Assembly (NCBI RefSeq): GCF_027483985.1 | Contig: NZ_JAIXTJ010000042.1 | Location: 1 to 64,000, forward strand | DNA from: Flavobacterium sp. | GTDB taxonomy: Bacteria; Bacteroidota; Bacteroidia; Flavobacteriales; Flavobacteriaceae | Reading direction: 5' to 3' | DNA: 64,000 bases | In this document: piece by piece, positions 16,899 through 26,779 of the stretch | Position numbering within the stretch: the stretch's first letter is position 1 | Layout: every line of letters begins with the position of its first letter | The notes under the pieces: generated by a model | Seen by the model: the letters and a program-made list of their open reading frames with translations, nothing else | What the model was told of the DNA's origin: nothing | The model's database searches: none | Translations under genes and position numbers: made by a program

Positions 16899-18085
16899 TA
16901 ATTTTTCTTTTTTGAAATAATTTTAATTTCGGATGTTCCTTTGGCTATTTTTACTTTATAGGCTTTTAATTCGATTCCAAATTTAGAACGATAAGCGGCT
17001 GAAATATTTTCGATTAACTCATTTTCATATCCTTTTACAACCAAATTTATCGAACAACCGCCAAAACCTCCGCCCATCATTCGCGAACCTAAAACTTTAT
17101 CGTTTGTGGAAACGGAATCCACAAGAAAATCGAGTTCATCGCAACTGACGTCATATTCTTTAGACAAACCGTGATGGGTTTCGGTCATTAAGTTTCCTAA
17201 TTGGACGAAATCAGCATTTGATAAAGCCGTAACTGCATCTTGAACTCGTTGGATTTCTTTGACTACAAAATGACATCGTTTAAAAATCGTTTCACCTAAT
17301 CGTTCTTGTAGGTCAAAAAGCATTGTTTCGGTACAGTTTCTAAAGGTTTTCACCTCTGGAAAATGCTGTTTAATTATCGCTAAACCTTGTTCTACCTCAT
17401 TTCGTCTATCGTTATAACCGGATGTCAAATGCGTATGCTTAACGGTACTATCTAATAAAAGTAAAGCATATTTTTTGAAATCAGCTTTGTGATATTCATA
17501 GTGCAAAGTATTGCAATCTAATTTAATTACGTGGTTTTTCTTTCCGAAAACGGAGGCAAATTGATCCATTATGCCACAATTTACACCAACAAAAGTATGC
17601 TCTGATTTTTGTCCGATAAGTGCAATTGTTTCTTTAGATAAATTAAAATTATGCAAAACGTTCATTGCATAAGCAAAACCACACTCAACAGCTGCAGAAG
17701 AAGAAAGTCCAGAACCTATCGGAACCGTACTGCTAAAAACAGCGTTGAATCCTTTGTTCAGTGCTTGCTCTTTTTTAAACTGTTGCAAAACACCCAAGAT
17801 GTAATTAATCCACATCGTTTTACTTGGAACTAATTCATCATTTAAATCAAATTCGATAATTTCATTTAAATCTTTGGCAACGATTTTACATCGAGAATTT
17901 TGATTAGAAGAAATGGCAATGCACACATATTTGTTAATCGCAGCCGGCAAAACAAAACCATCATTATAGTCAATATGTTCTCCAATAATATTAATTCTTC
18001 CTGGCGACAGAAAGATGTGGTCGGGTTCTTTTTGAAATACTTTTGCAAAATGTCCCGAGGTATTCTTAATTAATTTTTTCTTCAT
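16898..18085 (-). CDS. galK: Galactokinase
   Basis: GHMP-family kinase that phosphorylates alpha-D-galactose with ATP to galactose-1-phosphate. The 395-residue protein has all three GHMP motifs. These are the galactokinase signature PGRINIIGEHIDYNDGFVLP near residue 28, the ATP loop PIGSGLSSSAAVE near residue 122, and the C-terminal MMGGGFGGCSINLV. The catalytic-base region NCGIMDQFASVFG is intact. It lies 50 bp downstream of the beta-galactosidase gene. Confidence 0.97.
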   Translation of the reverse strand: MKKKLIKNTSGHFAKVFQKEPDHIFLSPGRINIIGEHIDYNDGFVLPAAINKYVCIAISSNQNSRCKIVAKDLNEIIEFDLNDELVPSKTMWINYILGVLQQFKKEQALNKGFNAVFSSTVPIGSGLSSSAAVECGFAYAMNVLHNFNLSKETIALIGQKSEHTFVGVNCGIMDQFASVFGKKNHVIKLDCNTLHYEYHKADFKKYALLLLDSTVKHTHLTSGYNDRRNEVEQGLAIIKQHFPEVKTFRNCTETMLFDLQERLGETIFKRCHFVVKEIQRVQDAVTALSNADFVQLGNLMTETHHGLSKEYDVSCDELDFLVDSVSTNDKVLGSRMMGGGFGGCSINLVVKGYENELIENISAAYRSKFGIELKAYKVKIAKGTSEIKIISKKKN

Positions 18086-18135
18086 TTTTAGGCTGAACTT
18101 GTTACTAATGAATAGATTTCAGTAGCACAGAATCT

Positions 18136-20562
18136 TTATTTATTTTGACTAATTTCTACAGTTGTTGGAACCAATCCATTGGATGTAACTTCTAATTTAA
18201 GAGCGTCAATTGTTTTACCAGCTTGAAGGATAACTTGACATTTTCCGTTAAAAGCACTTCTTTGCCACAAACCTTTTTCGCATTGGTCGGCTTCGTGCGA
18301 ACTTGGATCTCCATTACCTACTCCAATTATGTTAGCATCACCTTTAAGCGAGAAATAAACCTTATTATTGGCATTGGGTACTTCTCTTCCTTGTTCATCA
18401 ACTATCGAAATATTGACAACAATACCATCTTTTCCATCGGCTTTAACCGAATTTTTATCGGCTACAGCAATCACTTTTGTGGCATAGCTAGTGGTTTCAA
18501 CTTTTGACGTTAATTTCCTGCCGTTTTTATATGCAACAGCTTCAATTGTGCCTGGTTCGTAATTCACCTGCCATTGCAAATGACTGTTTCTTGGCATTAC
18601 TTTTTTTCCTAAACTCTTTCCGTTAAGGAACAACTCAACATCGTCAGCATTGGTATTTACCCAAACGTCGATTGGTTTTCCAACTTTATCGGGCCAATTC
18701 CAATGCGGTGAAATGTGAAGAATATCCTCATTCGTCCACCAGCTTTTATAGTAGTAAAAAATGTTTTTTGGAAAACCGCAAACATCCAAAATCCCGAAGT
18801 GCGAACTGATATTTGGCCATTTATAAGGTGTTGGTTCTCCGCGATAATCAAATCCTGTCCAAACAAATCCGCCTAACCAATAGTCGTTTTCAGCAGCCAA
18901 TTTCCACCAAGTTTCCGCTTTGCTCGCCCACCAAGGATGCGTGATGTCTTGATCGGGAACGTAAGCGCGTATTTCGTCTTTTTCATAAACTCCTCTTGTG
19001 GTCACAGTACTTCCCATTTCGGTTCCAAGTAAGGGTTGATTGGGATGATCTCTATGATAATCAGCTACAGCATATTCTCTATAATTAAATCCGCGGATTG
19101 GAATCACTTCGTTGACACCTTTAAAATCATTAGCCATATCGGCAGCATAAGTCGCCGTTCTACTTGGATCTAATTCTTGTTGAATAGCTAAGAGCGATTT
19201 TGCAATTCGCTTGCCATAATCATTTCCTTGAATGTTTTGCTCTTCGTTACCAATTGACCATAAAAAAACAGATGGATGATTTCGATCACGACGCAGAATT
19301 CGTTTAAATTGATCGATATATTCTGAACTACTATTTAACAACCGTTGCTCATCAAGAACTAACATTCCTAAACTATCACAAGCAGCAAGCAACTCAGCTG
19401 TAGGTGCATTATGACTAGCGCGATAAGCATTCGAGCCCATTTTCTTAAGCAAATTAATACGATAATATTGCATAAAATCGGGCAAAGCACTTCCAATTCC
19501 GGCGTGGTCTTGGTGGTTGTTTGTACCTTGAATTTTTATATGTTTTCCGTTTAGAAAAAATCCTTTTTTAGAATCAAAAGCTATAGTTCTGATTCCGAAA
19601 TTGACTTTCTTTTGTGCTACAATTTGGTTATTTTGCTTGACAACAGCTACTACTTTATATAGATAAGGATTTTCTAACGACCATAATGTAGCATTGCTCA
19701 CAGCCATTTTTTGCTTAATTGTTGTAGTTCCGTTTACCGAAAGCGAAAATTTTTGTTCAGATGTTTTTGTAATTTGTTTTCCGTTACTATCGGTAATATA
19801 AGTATAGACAGTGCCACTAGAAGTAACCAAGTTTTTATTGACAACCTCTGTTTCTACCGTTACTGTTGCCTTTGTTCCGTCAACTTTTGAATGTACAAAA
19901 ACACCATCAACAGGAATATGAACATTGTTATTAATGTTAAGCCAAACGTGACGATAAATTCCGGCGCCTTCATAAAACCAACCTTCATATTGCGAAGCGT
20001 CTACTCGAACTACCAAGACGTTATCGCCTTCAAAATTCATATAATCAGTAATGTCATAAGAATTGCCAACGTAACCGCTAAAATTAGTGCCAACATAAAA
20101 ACCATTCACCCAAATTTCGGCGTTGCGATAGATGCCATCAAATTGAATTTCGAATCGTTTACCTTCGTCGTTTTTATCTACTGTAAAATGCTTTCGATAC
20201 CAACCAATACTCGTTTCAGGATACCTACCACCAACAGGTTTGTAGCCGTGACTATCCATTTCTACTTGTTCTGATTTTACAAAAGGTAAACCAACAACCC
20301 AATCATGCGGAACATTAATTTTAGACCAAGTGGTATCTATAAATTTTGGATGGACAATAGTGGTAGCAAACACATTAGATTTGTGAAGTAAAGCCGTTTT
20401 TCCGTAATCAAAATCTTTAGTTACATCGGCAGCATTCCCAAAATGGAATTTCCAATCTTCGTCTAAATTGATTTTCTTTTGTGAATTACATTGAAATCCA
20501 ACTAATATAAACAAAAGTAGAAAAGCGAATTTTGCTGAATGATGTATTGAAATTTTAGTCAT
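18136..20562 (-). CDS. Beta-galactosidase, glycoside hydrolase family 2
   Basis: A secreted GH2 enzyme of 808 residues that probably releases galactose from galacto-oligosaccharides outside the cytoplasm. The start at 20562 (MTKISIHH) is preferred over the ATG ten codons upstream, because it gives a clean signal sequence ending near GFQC. Domains in order: jelly-roll sugar-binding (about 30-200), immunoglobulin-like (about 200-310), TIM barrel (about 310-600), C-terminal Ig-like domains. The acid/base is Glu440 in SIGNEEQ and the nucleophile Glu515 in GTEMGS. Neighbouring GH53 genes point to galactan side-chain breakdown. Confidence 0.93.
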   Translation of the reverse strand: MTKISIHHSAKFAFLLLFILVGFQCNSQKKINLDEDWKFHFGNAADVTKDFDYGKTALLHKSNVFATTIVHPKFIDTTWSKINVPHDWVVGLPFVKSEQVEMDSHGYKPVGGRYPETSIGWYRKHFTVDKNDEGKRFEIQFDGIYRNAEIWVNGFYVGTNFSGYVGNSYDITDYMNFEGDNVLVVRVDASQYEGWFYEGAGIYRHVWLNINNNVHIPVDGVFVHSKVDGTKATVTVETEVVNKNLVTSSGTVYTYITDSNGKQITKTSEQKFSLSVNGTTTIKQKMAVSNATLWSLENPYLYKVVAVVKQNNQIVAQKKVNFGIRTIAFDSKKGFFLNGKHIKIQGTNNHQDHAGIGSALPDFMQYYRINLLKKMGSNAYRASHNAPTAELLAACDSLGMLVLDEQRLLNSSSEYIDQFKRILRRDRNHPSVFLWSIGNEEQNIQGNDYGKRIAKSLLAIQQELDPSRTATYAADMANDFKGVNEVIPIRGFNYREYAVADYHRDHPNQPLLGTEMGSTVTTRGVYEKDEIRAYVPDQDITHPWWASKAETWWKLAAENDYWLGGFVWTGFDYRGEPTPYKWPNISSHFGILDVCGFPKNIFYYYKSWWTNEDILHISPHWNWPDKVGKPIDVWVNTNADDVELFLNGKSLGKKVMPRNSHLQWQVNYEPGTIEAVAYKNGRKLTSKVETTSYATKVIAVADKNSVKADGKDGIVVNISIVDEQGREVPNANNKVYFSLKGDANIIGVGNGDPSSHEADQCEKGLWQRSAFNGKCQVILQAGKTIDALKLEVTSNGLVPTTVEISQNK

Positions 20563-20619
20563 AGTTTTTATTTTTTTGCCACAGATTTTCACAGAATAAA
20601 CGGATGTATCGATGACTTT

Positions 20620-21633
20620 TTATTCTTTAAAGGCATCAAGTGCCGGTGAAGGTTGTCCGTTGGGAAGCCAAGCGCTTAAACTGTAACCACTCCAAGATTT
20701 TGCTCCTTGTGGTTCCCAATACATCACGCCCAAACCACGGTTATTTGGCACTTTTTTCACAGCATCAATAGTTGCTTTTAATAATTCGTAGGTGTTTTGA
20801 ATTTTATCATCTTCGCCACCAACCTCAACAATCATAACGTCTTTATTGTAACGTTGAACCATATCCTTCAAATTGAACTCTAAATCAGCAATGGTTTCAG
20901 AATAATCTTTTTTAATCCAAAAAGGATAATAAGACAATCCGATAATGTCATACTTTACCTTTTGCGCCGTAGCGTTATCAAAGAAAGTTCTGAATTTGGC
21001 ATTATTATTTCCTTCGTCTACGTGAACTATTACTTTTATTTTTTTGTCGACCGCTTTTACAGCGTCATATCCTTTGTTTAATAGTTGTCCCAGTTGGTTC
21101 CAATTGTTTGTACTTCCGTCAGGCCACAGCATTCCTCCTGGAATTTCATTGCCAATTTGCACCCATTCTGGTGTAACTCCAGCTGTTTTCAATGCGTTTA
21201 CAACATCAAATGTGTGATTGTAGACATCATTCAACAATTCAGGAAATGAATGATTTTTCCAAGCTGCTGGTTTATTTTGCTTTGCTGGATCAGCCCAAGA
21301 ATCGGAATAGTGAAAATCAATCATTACTCGCATTCCCATTTTTTGAGCACGCAACGCCATCACCACAGTTTCCTCTTTACTGCAATGTCCGCTTGCTTTG
21401 TCGTTATCTGGGTTTACCCAAACACGCAAACGAACCGAGTTCATTCCTCTATCTTTTAGTAATTGAAGGCATTCTTTTTCGGTGCCATCTTTGTCATAAA
21501 ACTTGTAACCTGTAGCTTCCATTTGCGGTAACCAACCCACATCAGCGCCTTTTACAAAAGCAGTTGCTGACGGTTTGCAAGCGACAAAGGTCAACGTCAA
21601 TAGTACCGATAATTTTAATAAAATGTTTTTCAT
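20620..21633 (-). CDS. Arabinogalactan endo-beta-1,4-galactanase, GH53 (first)
   Basis: A 337-residue GH53 enzyme that cuts beta-1,4-galactan chains, as in pectin side chains. The signal peptide ends at a cysteine (TLTFVACKPS), so it is probably a lipoprotein. The family motifs are ADVGWLPQMEATG, MNSVRLRVWVNP, FHYSDSWADP, and IGNEIPGGMLWP with the acid/base Glu163. The nucleophile Glu270 is in VEVGGE, and WEPQGAKSW closes the barrel. The start of this gene is 2 bp downstream of the second GH53 gene, so they are co-translated. Confidence 0.94.
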   Translation of the reverse strand: MKNILLKLSVLLTLTFVACKPSATAFVKGADVGWLPQMEATGYKFYDKDGTEKECLQLLKDRGMNSVRLRVWVNPDNDKASGHCSKEETVVMALRAQKMGMRVMIDFHYSDSWADPAKQNKPAAWKNHSFPELLNDVYNHTFDVVNALKTAGVTPEWVQIGNEIPGGMLWPDGSTNNWNQLGQLLNKGYDAVKAVDKKIKVIVHVDEGNNNAKFRTFFDNATAQKVKYDIIGLSYYPFWIKKDYSETIADLEFNLKDMVQRYNKDVMIVEVGGEDDKIQNTYELLKATIDAVKKVPNNRGLGVMYWEPQGAKSWSGYSLSAWLPNGQPSPALDAFKE

Positions 21634-21635
21634 AA

Positions 21636-22730
21636 TTAATTAGGACTAAAAGCCTCCATTACCGGAAGTGAATTGAAATTAAAATCCCATAGCGCTTGGT
21701 TTTCCCAAGACGAACCATTGGTTGATTGTGTGCCTCTAAACGCAACCCATTCGCCACCCCAATAGCAAAAACCTTGACCATAAGAATTTTGTTTTACAAG
21801 ATTTTTTATGGCTAACACAAAATCTTTTTGACCTGAATTTGATGCAGCATAAGTCGTTATCAACTGGTCGTTTTGACCTACTACATTGTTAGTCCAATCG
21901 TTCCACGTAAGAGTAAACGGATAAGAGGTTTCGGCAATAATTACTTTTTTATTGTGCGTTTGACCTAAAGAAGTTATGGTTGCATTAACATCAGTTAAAT
22001 TTTTTCCGTGCCAAATCGGATAATAAGACAATCCGATGTAATCATAATTTATGGCATTCATTTTATTAAAAAACCACGCTGCGCCAGCACCTATTCCGGC
22101 ATAATGTAACATAATTTTTGTTGTTGGAGCTTGGGTTCTAATTTTAGTACTAATAGCTGCAATTAATTGCAAACTTTGATTTTCATTGTTAATTAAATGA
22201 CCTTGTGGCCAAAGGAAACCGCTATTGATTTCGTTACCTATTTGGATGATATCCGGATTGATTTCGGTTAAAATGGTGGAAGTATAATTTTCGACTGCTG
22301 TTTTTAAATCAGTAAAACTCAAACTTTGCCATTCCACTGGCGTGGTTTGACTGCCTGGATCAGCCCAAGTATCAGAATAATGTACGGAAAGCCAAACTTT
22401 AAATCCGGCGTTTTTAGCTCTTGTTGCCAAGGTTTTAACCTCATTAAAAGACGATTGATTGTTGGTTGGATTTTTCCATAATCGGATTCTTACCGTATTG
22501 CAACCTGCGTTTTTTAATGTAGTTAATGGATCTTGCGCCAAATTATTGTGTTTATAAACCGTACCTTCACTTTCTATCAACGGAATAAAAGAAACATCGG
22601 CAGCACGAATAAAATCAGCCGATGGTGTAGGTGTTGGAGAAGGTGTTGGTGCTGGCGCTCCATCAGCTGAATCACTTGAGGAACAAGCCACAAGCGATAA
22701 ACTTAAAATTAAAAATAGTATCTTTTTCAT
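21636..22730 (-). CDS. Endo-beta-1,4-galactanase-like lipoprotein, GH53 (second)
   Basis: A 364-residue GH53 paralogue of the downstream gene. The lipoprotein signal SLSLVACSSSDS is followed by a proline/threonine spacer (residues about 25-38) that would hold the enzyme away from the membrane. Motifs: AADVSFIPLIES, CNTVRIRLWKNP, VHYSDTWADP, QIGNEINSGFLWP with Glu167, and IIAETSYPF with Glu267. It is the first cleaving enzyme after galM in transcription order. Sequence divergence from its neighbour suggests a different chain-length preference or substrate, which is inference. Confidence 0.93.
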   Translation of the reverse strand: MKKILFLILSLSLVACSSSDSADGAPAPTPSPTPTPSADFIRAADVSFIPLIESEGTVYKHNNLAQDPLTTLKNAGCNTVRIRLWKNPTNNQSSFNEVKTLATRAKNAGFKVWLSVHYSDTWADPGSQTTPVEWQSLSFTDLKTAVENYTSTILTEINPDIIQIGNEINSGFLWPQGHLINNENQSLQLIAAISTKIRTQAPTTKIMLHYAGIGAGAAWFFNKMNAINYDYIGLSYYPIWHGKNLTDVNATITSLGQTHNKKVIIAETSYPFTLTWNDWTNNVVGQNDQLITTYAASNSGQKDFVLAIKNLVKQNSYGQGFCYWGGEWVAFRGTQSTNGSSWENQALWDFNFNSLPVMEAFSPN

Positions 22731-22819
22731 CTATGTATAATTTATTTGTTAGAGGTCATTTAGGATATAGCCTTTTATTTATTGGTGTTGCTTACGCAAA
22801 CTTATTGTTAATGGCGATT

Positions 22820-23869
22820 TCATAGGTCTAAATTTTCAAATTTAAAGGTTGTTCTATGTTGGTAAGTTTCACCTTTTCTCAAAATAGCATTGGGAAAATG
22901 TTTATGATTGGGTGCATCAGGAAAATTTTGGGTTTCAAAACAAATACCACTTAACGGATGATACTCAGCGTTTTCTTTTCCTTTAATTTGATGGAAACAA
23001 TTACCTCCAACATAAACGTGCACCGCTGGTTGATTGGTGTAAACCGACATTTTTAAATTATTTTTAAAACTATAAAGACTTGCCGAAACCGCAGCGGTAT
23101 TGTGCAACACAAAAGTAGTATCAATCAATGTTGGACAATCGTGCTCATAAGTATAATCATAAGGCGTTGAAGCTGGTTCTAAAAGTTCACCAGTTGGGAT
23201 ATTTTCAGTAGTAACTTTCAATAATTTTTCGGCATTAACAAATAATTTTTGACTGATGATATCTTCTGAATGACCGTCTAAGTTAAAATAACTGTGCTGT
23301 GTTAAATTTACAATAGTATCTTCAGTTGATGTTGCTTTCATTTGTACTTTCAATTCGTTTTTATCAGTAACTGTGTAAGTGATTTCCGTATGCAACTCAC
23401 CAGGGAAATTTTCTTCGTTATCTCTACTGATATATTGTAAGGTAATAGAAGTGTCGGTTAGAGCAATCACCTTCCAATAAGCCTTACTAAAACCTTCGTT
23501 CCCTCCGTGCAGATTATGTTCGCCGTGGTTTTTATTAAGTGAGATTACTTTTGAATTCAATTCAAACTTGGCTTGATTGATTCTGCCTGCATACCTTCCT
23601 ACTATTGCGCCTAAATATGGTGCGCTTGGCAAATCAAAAGAATTTAAATAATTATCAATGGTTTCAAAACCTAAAACTACATCTACTTTACTTCCATTTT
23701 TAAGCGGAATGCGTAACGCGCTAATCGTTGCACCAAAATTAATAACATCACATTCCATACCGGCTGCATTGCTTATGGTATAGCAAAAAACTTCTTCACT
23801 ACTTGGCAAAAAACCAAAGGATTTACTATTTTTTAAGGTGTCAATTTGTGAAAAATGATTTTTTAACAT
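22820..23869 (-). CDS. galM: Aldose 1-epimerase (galactose mutarotase)
   Basis: Interconverts beta- and alpha-D-galactose so that GalK can use the sugar. The 349-residue protein shows the family motifs NFGATISALRIP, GAIVGRYAGRI, NLHGGNEGFSK with the substrate histidine, and NLTQHSYFNLDGH with the catalytic histidine. The catalytic Glu is in ICFETQNFPDAPN. It has no obvious signal peptide and probably acts in the cytoplasm. First gene of the - strand operon; the TAATTTTG -7 box on the - strand at 23899-23892 lies 23 bp before the start codon. Confidence 0.95.
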   Translation of the reverse strand: MLKNHFSQIDTLKNSKSFGFLPSSEEVFCYTISNAAGMECDVINFGATISALRIPLKNGSKVDVVLGFETIDNYLNSFDLPSAPYLGAIVGRYAGRINQAKFELNSKVISLNKNHGEHNLHGGNEGFSKAYWKVIALTDTSITLQYISRDNEENFPGELHTEITYTVTDKNELKVQMKATSTEDTIVNLTQHSYFNLDGHSEDIISQKLFVNAEKLLKVTTENIPTGELLEPASTPYDYTYEHDCPTLIDTTFVLHNTAAVSASLYSFKNNLKMSVYTNQPAVHVYVGGNCFHQIKGKENAEYHPLSGICFETQNFPDAPNHKHFPNAILRKGETYQHRTTFKFENLDL

Positions 23870-23891
23870 CTGATTTTTATTAATCTGATAT

Positions 23892-23899
23892 CAAAATTA
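23892..23899 (-). promoter_or_regulatory. -7 box of the galactose operon
   Basis: On the - strand, TAATTTTG fits TAnnTTTG. No TTTG lies at the expected -33 position, which suggests that an activator is needed. The ACCAGTT repeats are 33-61 bp upstream of it. Confidence 0.5.
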
Positions 23900-23931
23900 C
23901 TTCTTTTTCTATTTATACCATACCACTACCT

Positions 23932-23960
23932 ACCAGTTTATTTGTATCTTGCCACCAGTT
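23932..23960. promoter_or_regulatory. Candidate operator: two direct ACCAGTT repeats
   Basis: ACCAGTT occurs at 23932-23938 and 23954-23960, 22 bp apart (two helical turns, same face). They lie between the divergent galM operon and the GntR-type regulator gene. Binding by that regulator is inferred from position only. Confidence 0.4.
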
Positions 23961-23995
23961 ATATCGTTTTCGCTAACCATAGTTGATTACCTCCA

Positions 23996-24994
23996 ATGAA
24001 AGTCATCACCATTAACAACAATTCATCCGTACCTAAATACAAGCAAATAGTATTAGCTATTGAAATGGCTATTTCTGAAAAGCGCTTGCAAAAAAATGAC
24101 AAACTGCCTTCGGTTAATAAAGTCAGTTTAGAATTTTCAATTTCTAGAGATACCGTTTTATTAGCTTATGAAGAGCTTAAAAAACGTGGTATTATCTATG
24201 CAATATTAGGAAAAGGATATTATGTGAAAAGTGTAGAATTTAGTTTTGAACAACGTTTTTTCTTGCTTTTTGATGAATTGAATAGTTTTAAGGAAGACAT
24301 CTACAATTCGTTTTTAGAAACCATAAACAATGCAGGACAAATCGAGATTTTCTTTCATCATTTTAATATCGAAATGTTTAAAAAATTGATAAATGAGGCC
24401 AACGGAAACTATTCCAAATACATCATTATGCCTACGAATTTGGCTGGTGCTTCTGCGTTGATTAAAACCTTGCCAAAAGAAGATGTTTATGTTTTGGACC
24501 AAACCAATTCGGAGTTAAAAGACTATCCATCGATTCATCAAAATTTCATTAAAGATATTTATGAAGCGTTGTTACAAGGCAAGTATTTGATTGAAAAATA
24601 CCAAAAACTAATCTTAATTTTCCCAGGATTTCGGGAACCACTCGGAATGAAAATTGGTTTTGAGAATTTCTGTTCAGATTTTAATATTAGCTATGAAGTC
24701 ATCAATGAATTTGAAGACCGAATCATTAACGACAAAGAATTATATATTATTCCAGACGATAGAGATTTGGTGAAGGTAATTGAACAATCTAAGATTCAAA
24801 ATCTGAAATTAGGTCTTGATTTTGGCATTATTTCCTATAACGAAACACCTTTAAAAAAAGTGGTAGAAAACGGAATATCAACTATTTCAACTGATTTTAA
24901 ATCAATGGGCAAGCTACTAGCTGAAATGATTCTGCACAATAAAAAAGAACAAATTGAGAATCAAAATAACTTAATCATTAGGAATTCCTTTTAA
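23996..24994 (+). CDS. GntR-family transcriptional regulator with sugar-binding-like domain
   Basis: A 332-residue regulator. Residues about 10-78 form a GntR winged helix: YKQIVLAIEMAISEKRLQKNDKLPSVNKVSLEFSISRDTV then the wing RGIIYAILGKGYYV. The remaining 250 residues have the alternating pattern of a LacI/periplasmic-binding-protein-like ligand domain, as in AraR-type regulators. It is divergent from the galactose/galactan operon with a 126-bp shared control region, so it probably senses galactose or a galacto-oligosaccharide. Whether it activates or represses is not shown; the missing -33 box at the operon promoter favours activation. Confidence 0.85.
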   Translation: MKVITINNNSSVPKYKQIVLAIEMAISEKRLQKNDKLPSVNKVSLEFSISRDTVLLAYEELKKRGIIYAILGKGYYVKSVEFSFEQRFFLLFDELNSFKEDIYNSFLETINNAGQIEIFFHHFNIEMFKKLINEANGNYSKYIIMPTNLAGASALIKTLPKEDVYVLDQTNSELKDYPSIHQNFIKDIYEALLQGKYLIEKYQKLILIFPGFREPLGMKIGFENFCSDFNISYEVINEFEDRIINDKELYIIPDDRDLVKVIEQSKIQNLKLGLDFGIISYNETPLKKVVENGISTISTDFKSMGKLLAEMILHNKKEQIENQNNLIIRNSF

Positions 24995-25110
24995 AAACTA
25001 AATCTGTGCATTGGAATGTTTTGGTTAAAGTAAGGCATTTTAACATTGATAAAGCTTCATTTATTTTAGATAAATTTTTCTATTCTAATTTAAATCAATA
25101 TTTTCGGTCG

Positions 25111-26769
25111 ATGATAGTTAAAAAGTGCCATTTCCCGATTTTTATGCTCACTGTAGTAGCGCTGCTATTGCAGTTTTCGTGTACTAAAAACCCGAATAAA
25201 AAAGTTAATCCACAATTTGATAAACTTGTGGGAACAGCATTAGAATTCCATTATAAACAACAATTTGATAGTGCATTAGTTTATTTTTACAAAGCAAAGT
25301 TGGCTTGTTCCGATGAAGAGTTAGATCGCATAAGTTATTCACTTTATTATATTGCAGAAATTCAAAAAGCGCAATGTGATTTTTCAGGAAGTGAAGCCAC
25401 GGTGACCGAAGCTTTGCGTATCAATCCGAAATACAAAAACAATTATAATCTCTATAATGTGCTTGGGCTATCCTATCAAGAGCAATTTGACTTTGATAAC
25501 GCTAAAAAGTACTATAATTTGTGTTTAAGTACAACAACAAAAGAACTTGAAAAATGTGTTGTCAAAAATAATATTGGTTATGTTTTATTAGAATCCAAAA
25601 AATATAAAGAAGCCGCAAAAGTATTTAATGAACTAGTAACCAACGATTCTCTTATTCAATCCAAACCAAATTACGCCAAAGTGCTTGACAATTTGGGATT
25701 TGCTTATTTTAAATTAGACAATCCTAAAGCTCTGGGGTATCTAAATCAATCGTTGCAAATTCGCGACAGCATTAAAGACAATTCCGAATTGATTGCTTCT
25801 TACATGCACTTAGCGGAATATTATTTGACATCGAATGCGACCGTAGCAAATGATTTTGCTCAAAAAGCCTACGTTGCAGCAACGGCCATTAACAGTCCTG
25901 ACGACCGAATGGAAGCTATTAAATTTCTTATTGCTTCGTCTACTGCTGACAAAATCAAGTCACTTGCATTAAAACAAATCACTATATCGGACAGCATTAA
26001 CAAAATAAGGCAAAACTCTAAAACCCAATTTGCTAAAATCAAATACGATTCCAATCTTGCTTTGAAAGAAAGTGATAAGCAAAAAAGTCAAAAGCAACTT
26101 TATTTGTCCCTTTTCATTTTTGTGTCCACTTTATCTGTGGTCATCATCAGTTCTATTCGAGCAAAAAATAGAAGAAAACTTCGCAAAGCAACCTATGAAA
26201 CGGAAACCAGAATTTCTAAAAAACTACACGATGAATTGGCCAACGACGTATTTAATGCTTTGACTTATGCCGAAACTCAAGACCTAAACAATCCTACGAA
26301 CAAAGAATTTTTACTTGAAAATTTAGATAAAATCTACACCCAATCACGAAATATTTCTAAAGAAAACAGCCCGATTGACACCGGAATCAACTTTGAAGCT
26401 ATGCTTAAAGCGATGCTTTCAAGTTATAATAGCCCACAAATTAATGTTATTTTAAAAAATAATACCTCATCGAATGATTGGCTAAAACTGCAAAAAGAAT
26501 CTAAAATTGTGGTCTACCGAACTTTGCAAGAATTGATGGTTAATATGCGCAAACACAGTCAATGCAGCTTGGTCGTAATTGGATTTGACCGCTATAAAAA
26601 CGGCTTAGAAATTAACTATTCGGATAACGGCATTGGGTGTCCCGAAATGTTAAATTTTAAAAAAGGTTTGCAAAATGTGGAAAACCGTATTTTATCCATA
26701 AACGGAACAATTACTTTTGAAACAGAAACTAATAAAGGATTCAAAGCAAAATTGAAACTACCTAAATAA
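25111..26769 (+). CDS. TPR-containing sensor histidine kinase (NarX/LiaS-like)
   Basis: A two-component sensor of 552 residues from the ATG at 25111; the frame is open from a GTG at 25006, but 25111 gives a signal sequence ending near LQFSC. A TPR-rich extracytoplasmic part (about 30-300) includes AKKYYNLCLSTT and YKEAAKVFNELV. One transmembrane helix follows (about 328-348). The dimerisation/phosphoacceptor helix has KKLHDELANDV, with the phosphorylated His at about 373. An HATPase domain shows LQELMVNMRKHSQ (N box) and DNGIGC. The response regulator gene starts 10 bp after the stop. The signal is unknown. Confidence 0.88.
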   Translation: MIVKKCHFPIFMLTVVALLLQFSCTKNPNKKVNPQFDKLVGTALEFHYKQQFDSALVYFYKAKLACSDEELDRISYSLYYIAEIQKAQCDFSGSEATVTEALRINPKYKNNYNLYNVLGLSYQEQFDFDNAKKYYNLCLSTTTKELEKCVVKNNIGYVLLESKKYKEAAKVFNELVTNDSLIQSKPNYAKVLDNLGFAYFKLDNPKALGYLNQSLQIRDSIKDNSELIASYMHLAEYYLTSNATVANDFAQKAYVAATAINSPDDRMEAIKFLIASSTADKIKSLALKQITISDSINKIRQNSKTQFAKIKYDSNLALKESDKQKSQKQLYLSLFIFVSTLSVVIISSIRAKNRRKLRKATYETETRISKKLHDELANDVFNALTYAETQDLNNPTNKEFLLENLDKIYTQSRNISKENSPIDTGINFEAMLKAMLSSYNSPQINVILKNNTSSNDWLKLQKESKIVVYRTLQELMVNMRKHSQCSLVVIGFDRYKNGLEINYSDNGIGCPEMLNFKKGLQNVENRILSINGTITFETETNKGFKAKLKLPK

Positions 26770-26779
26770 GTACAAGCTT

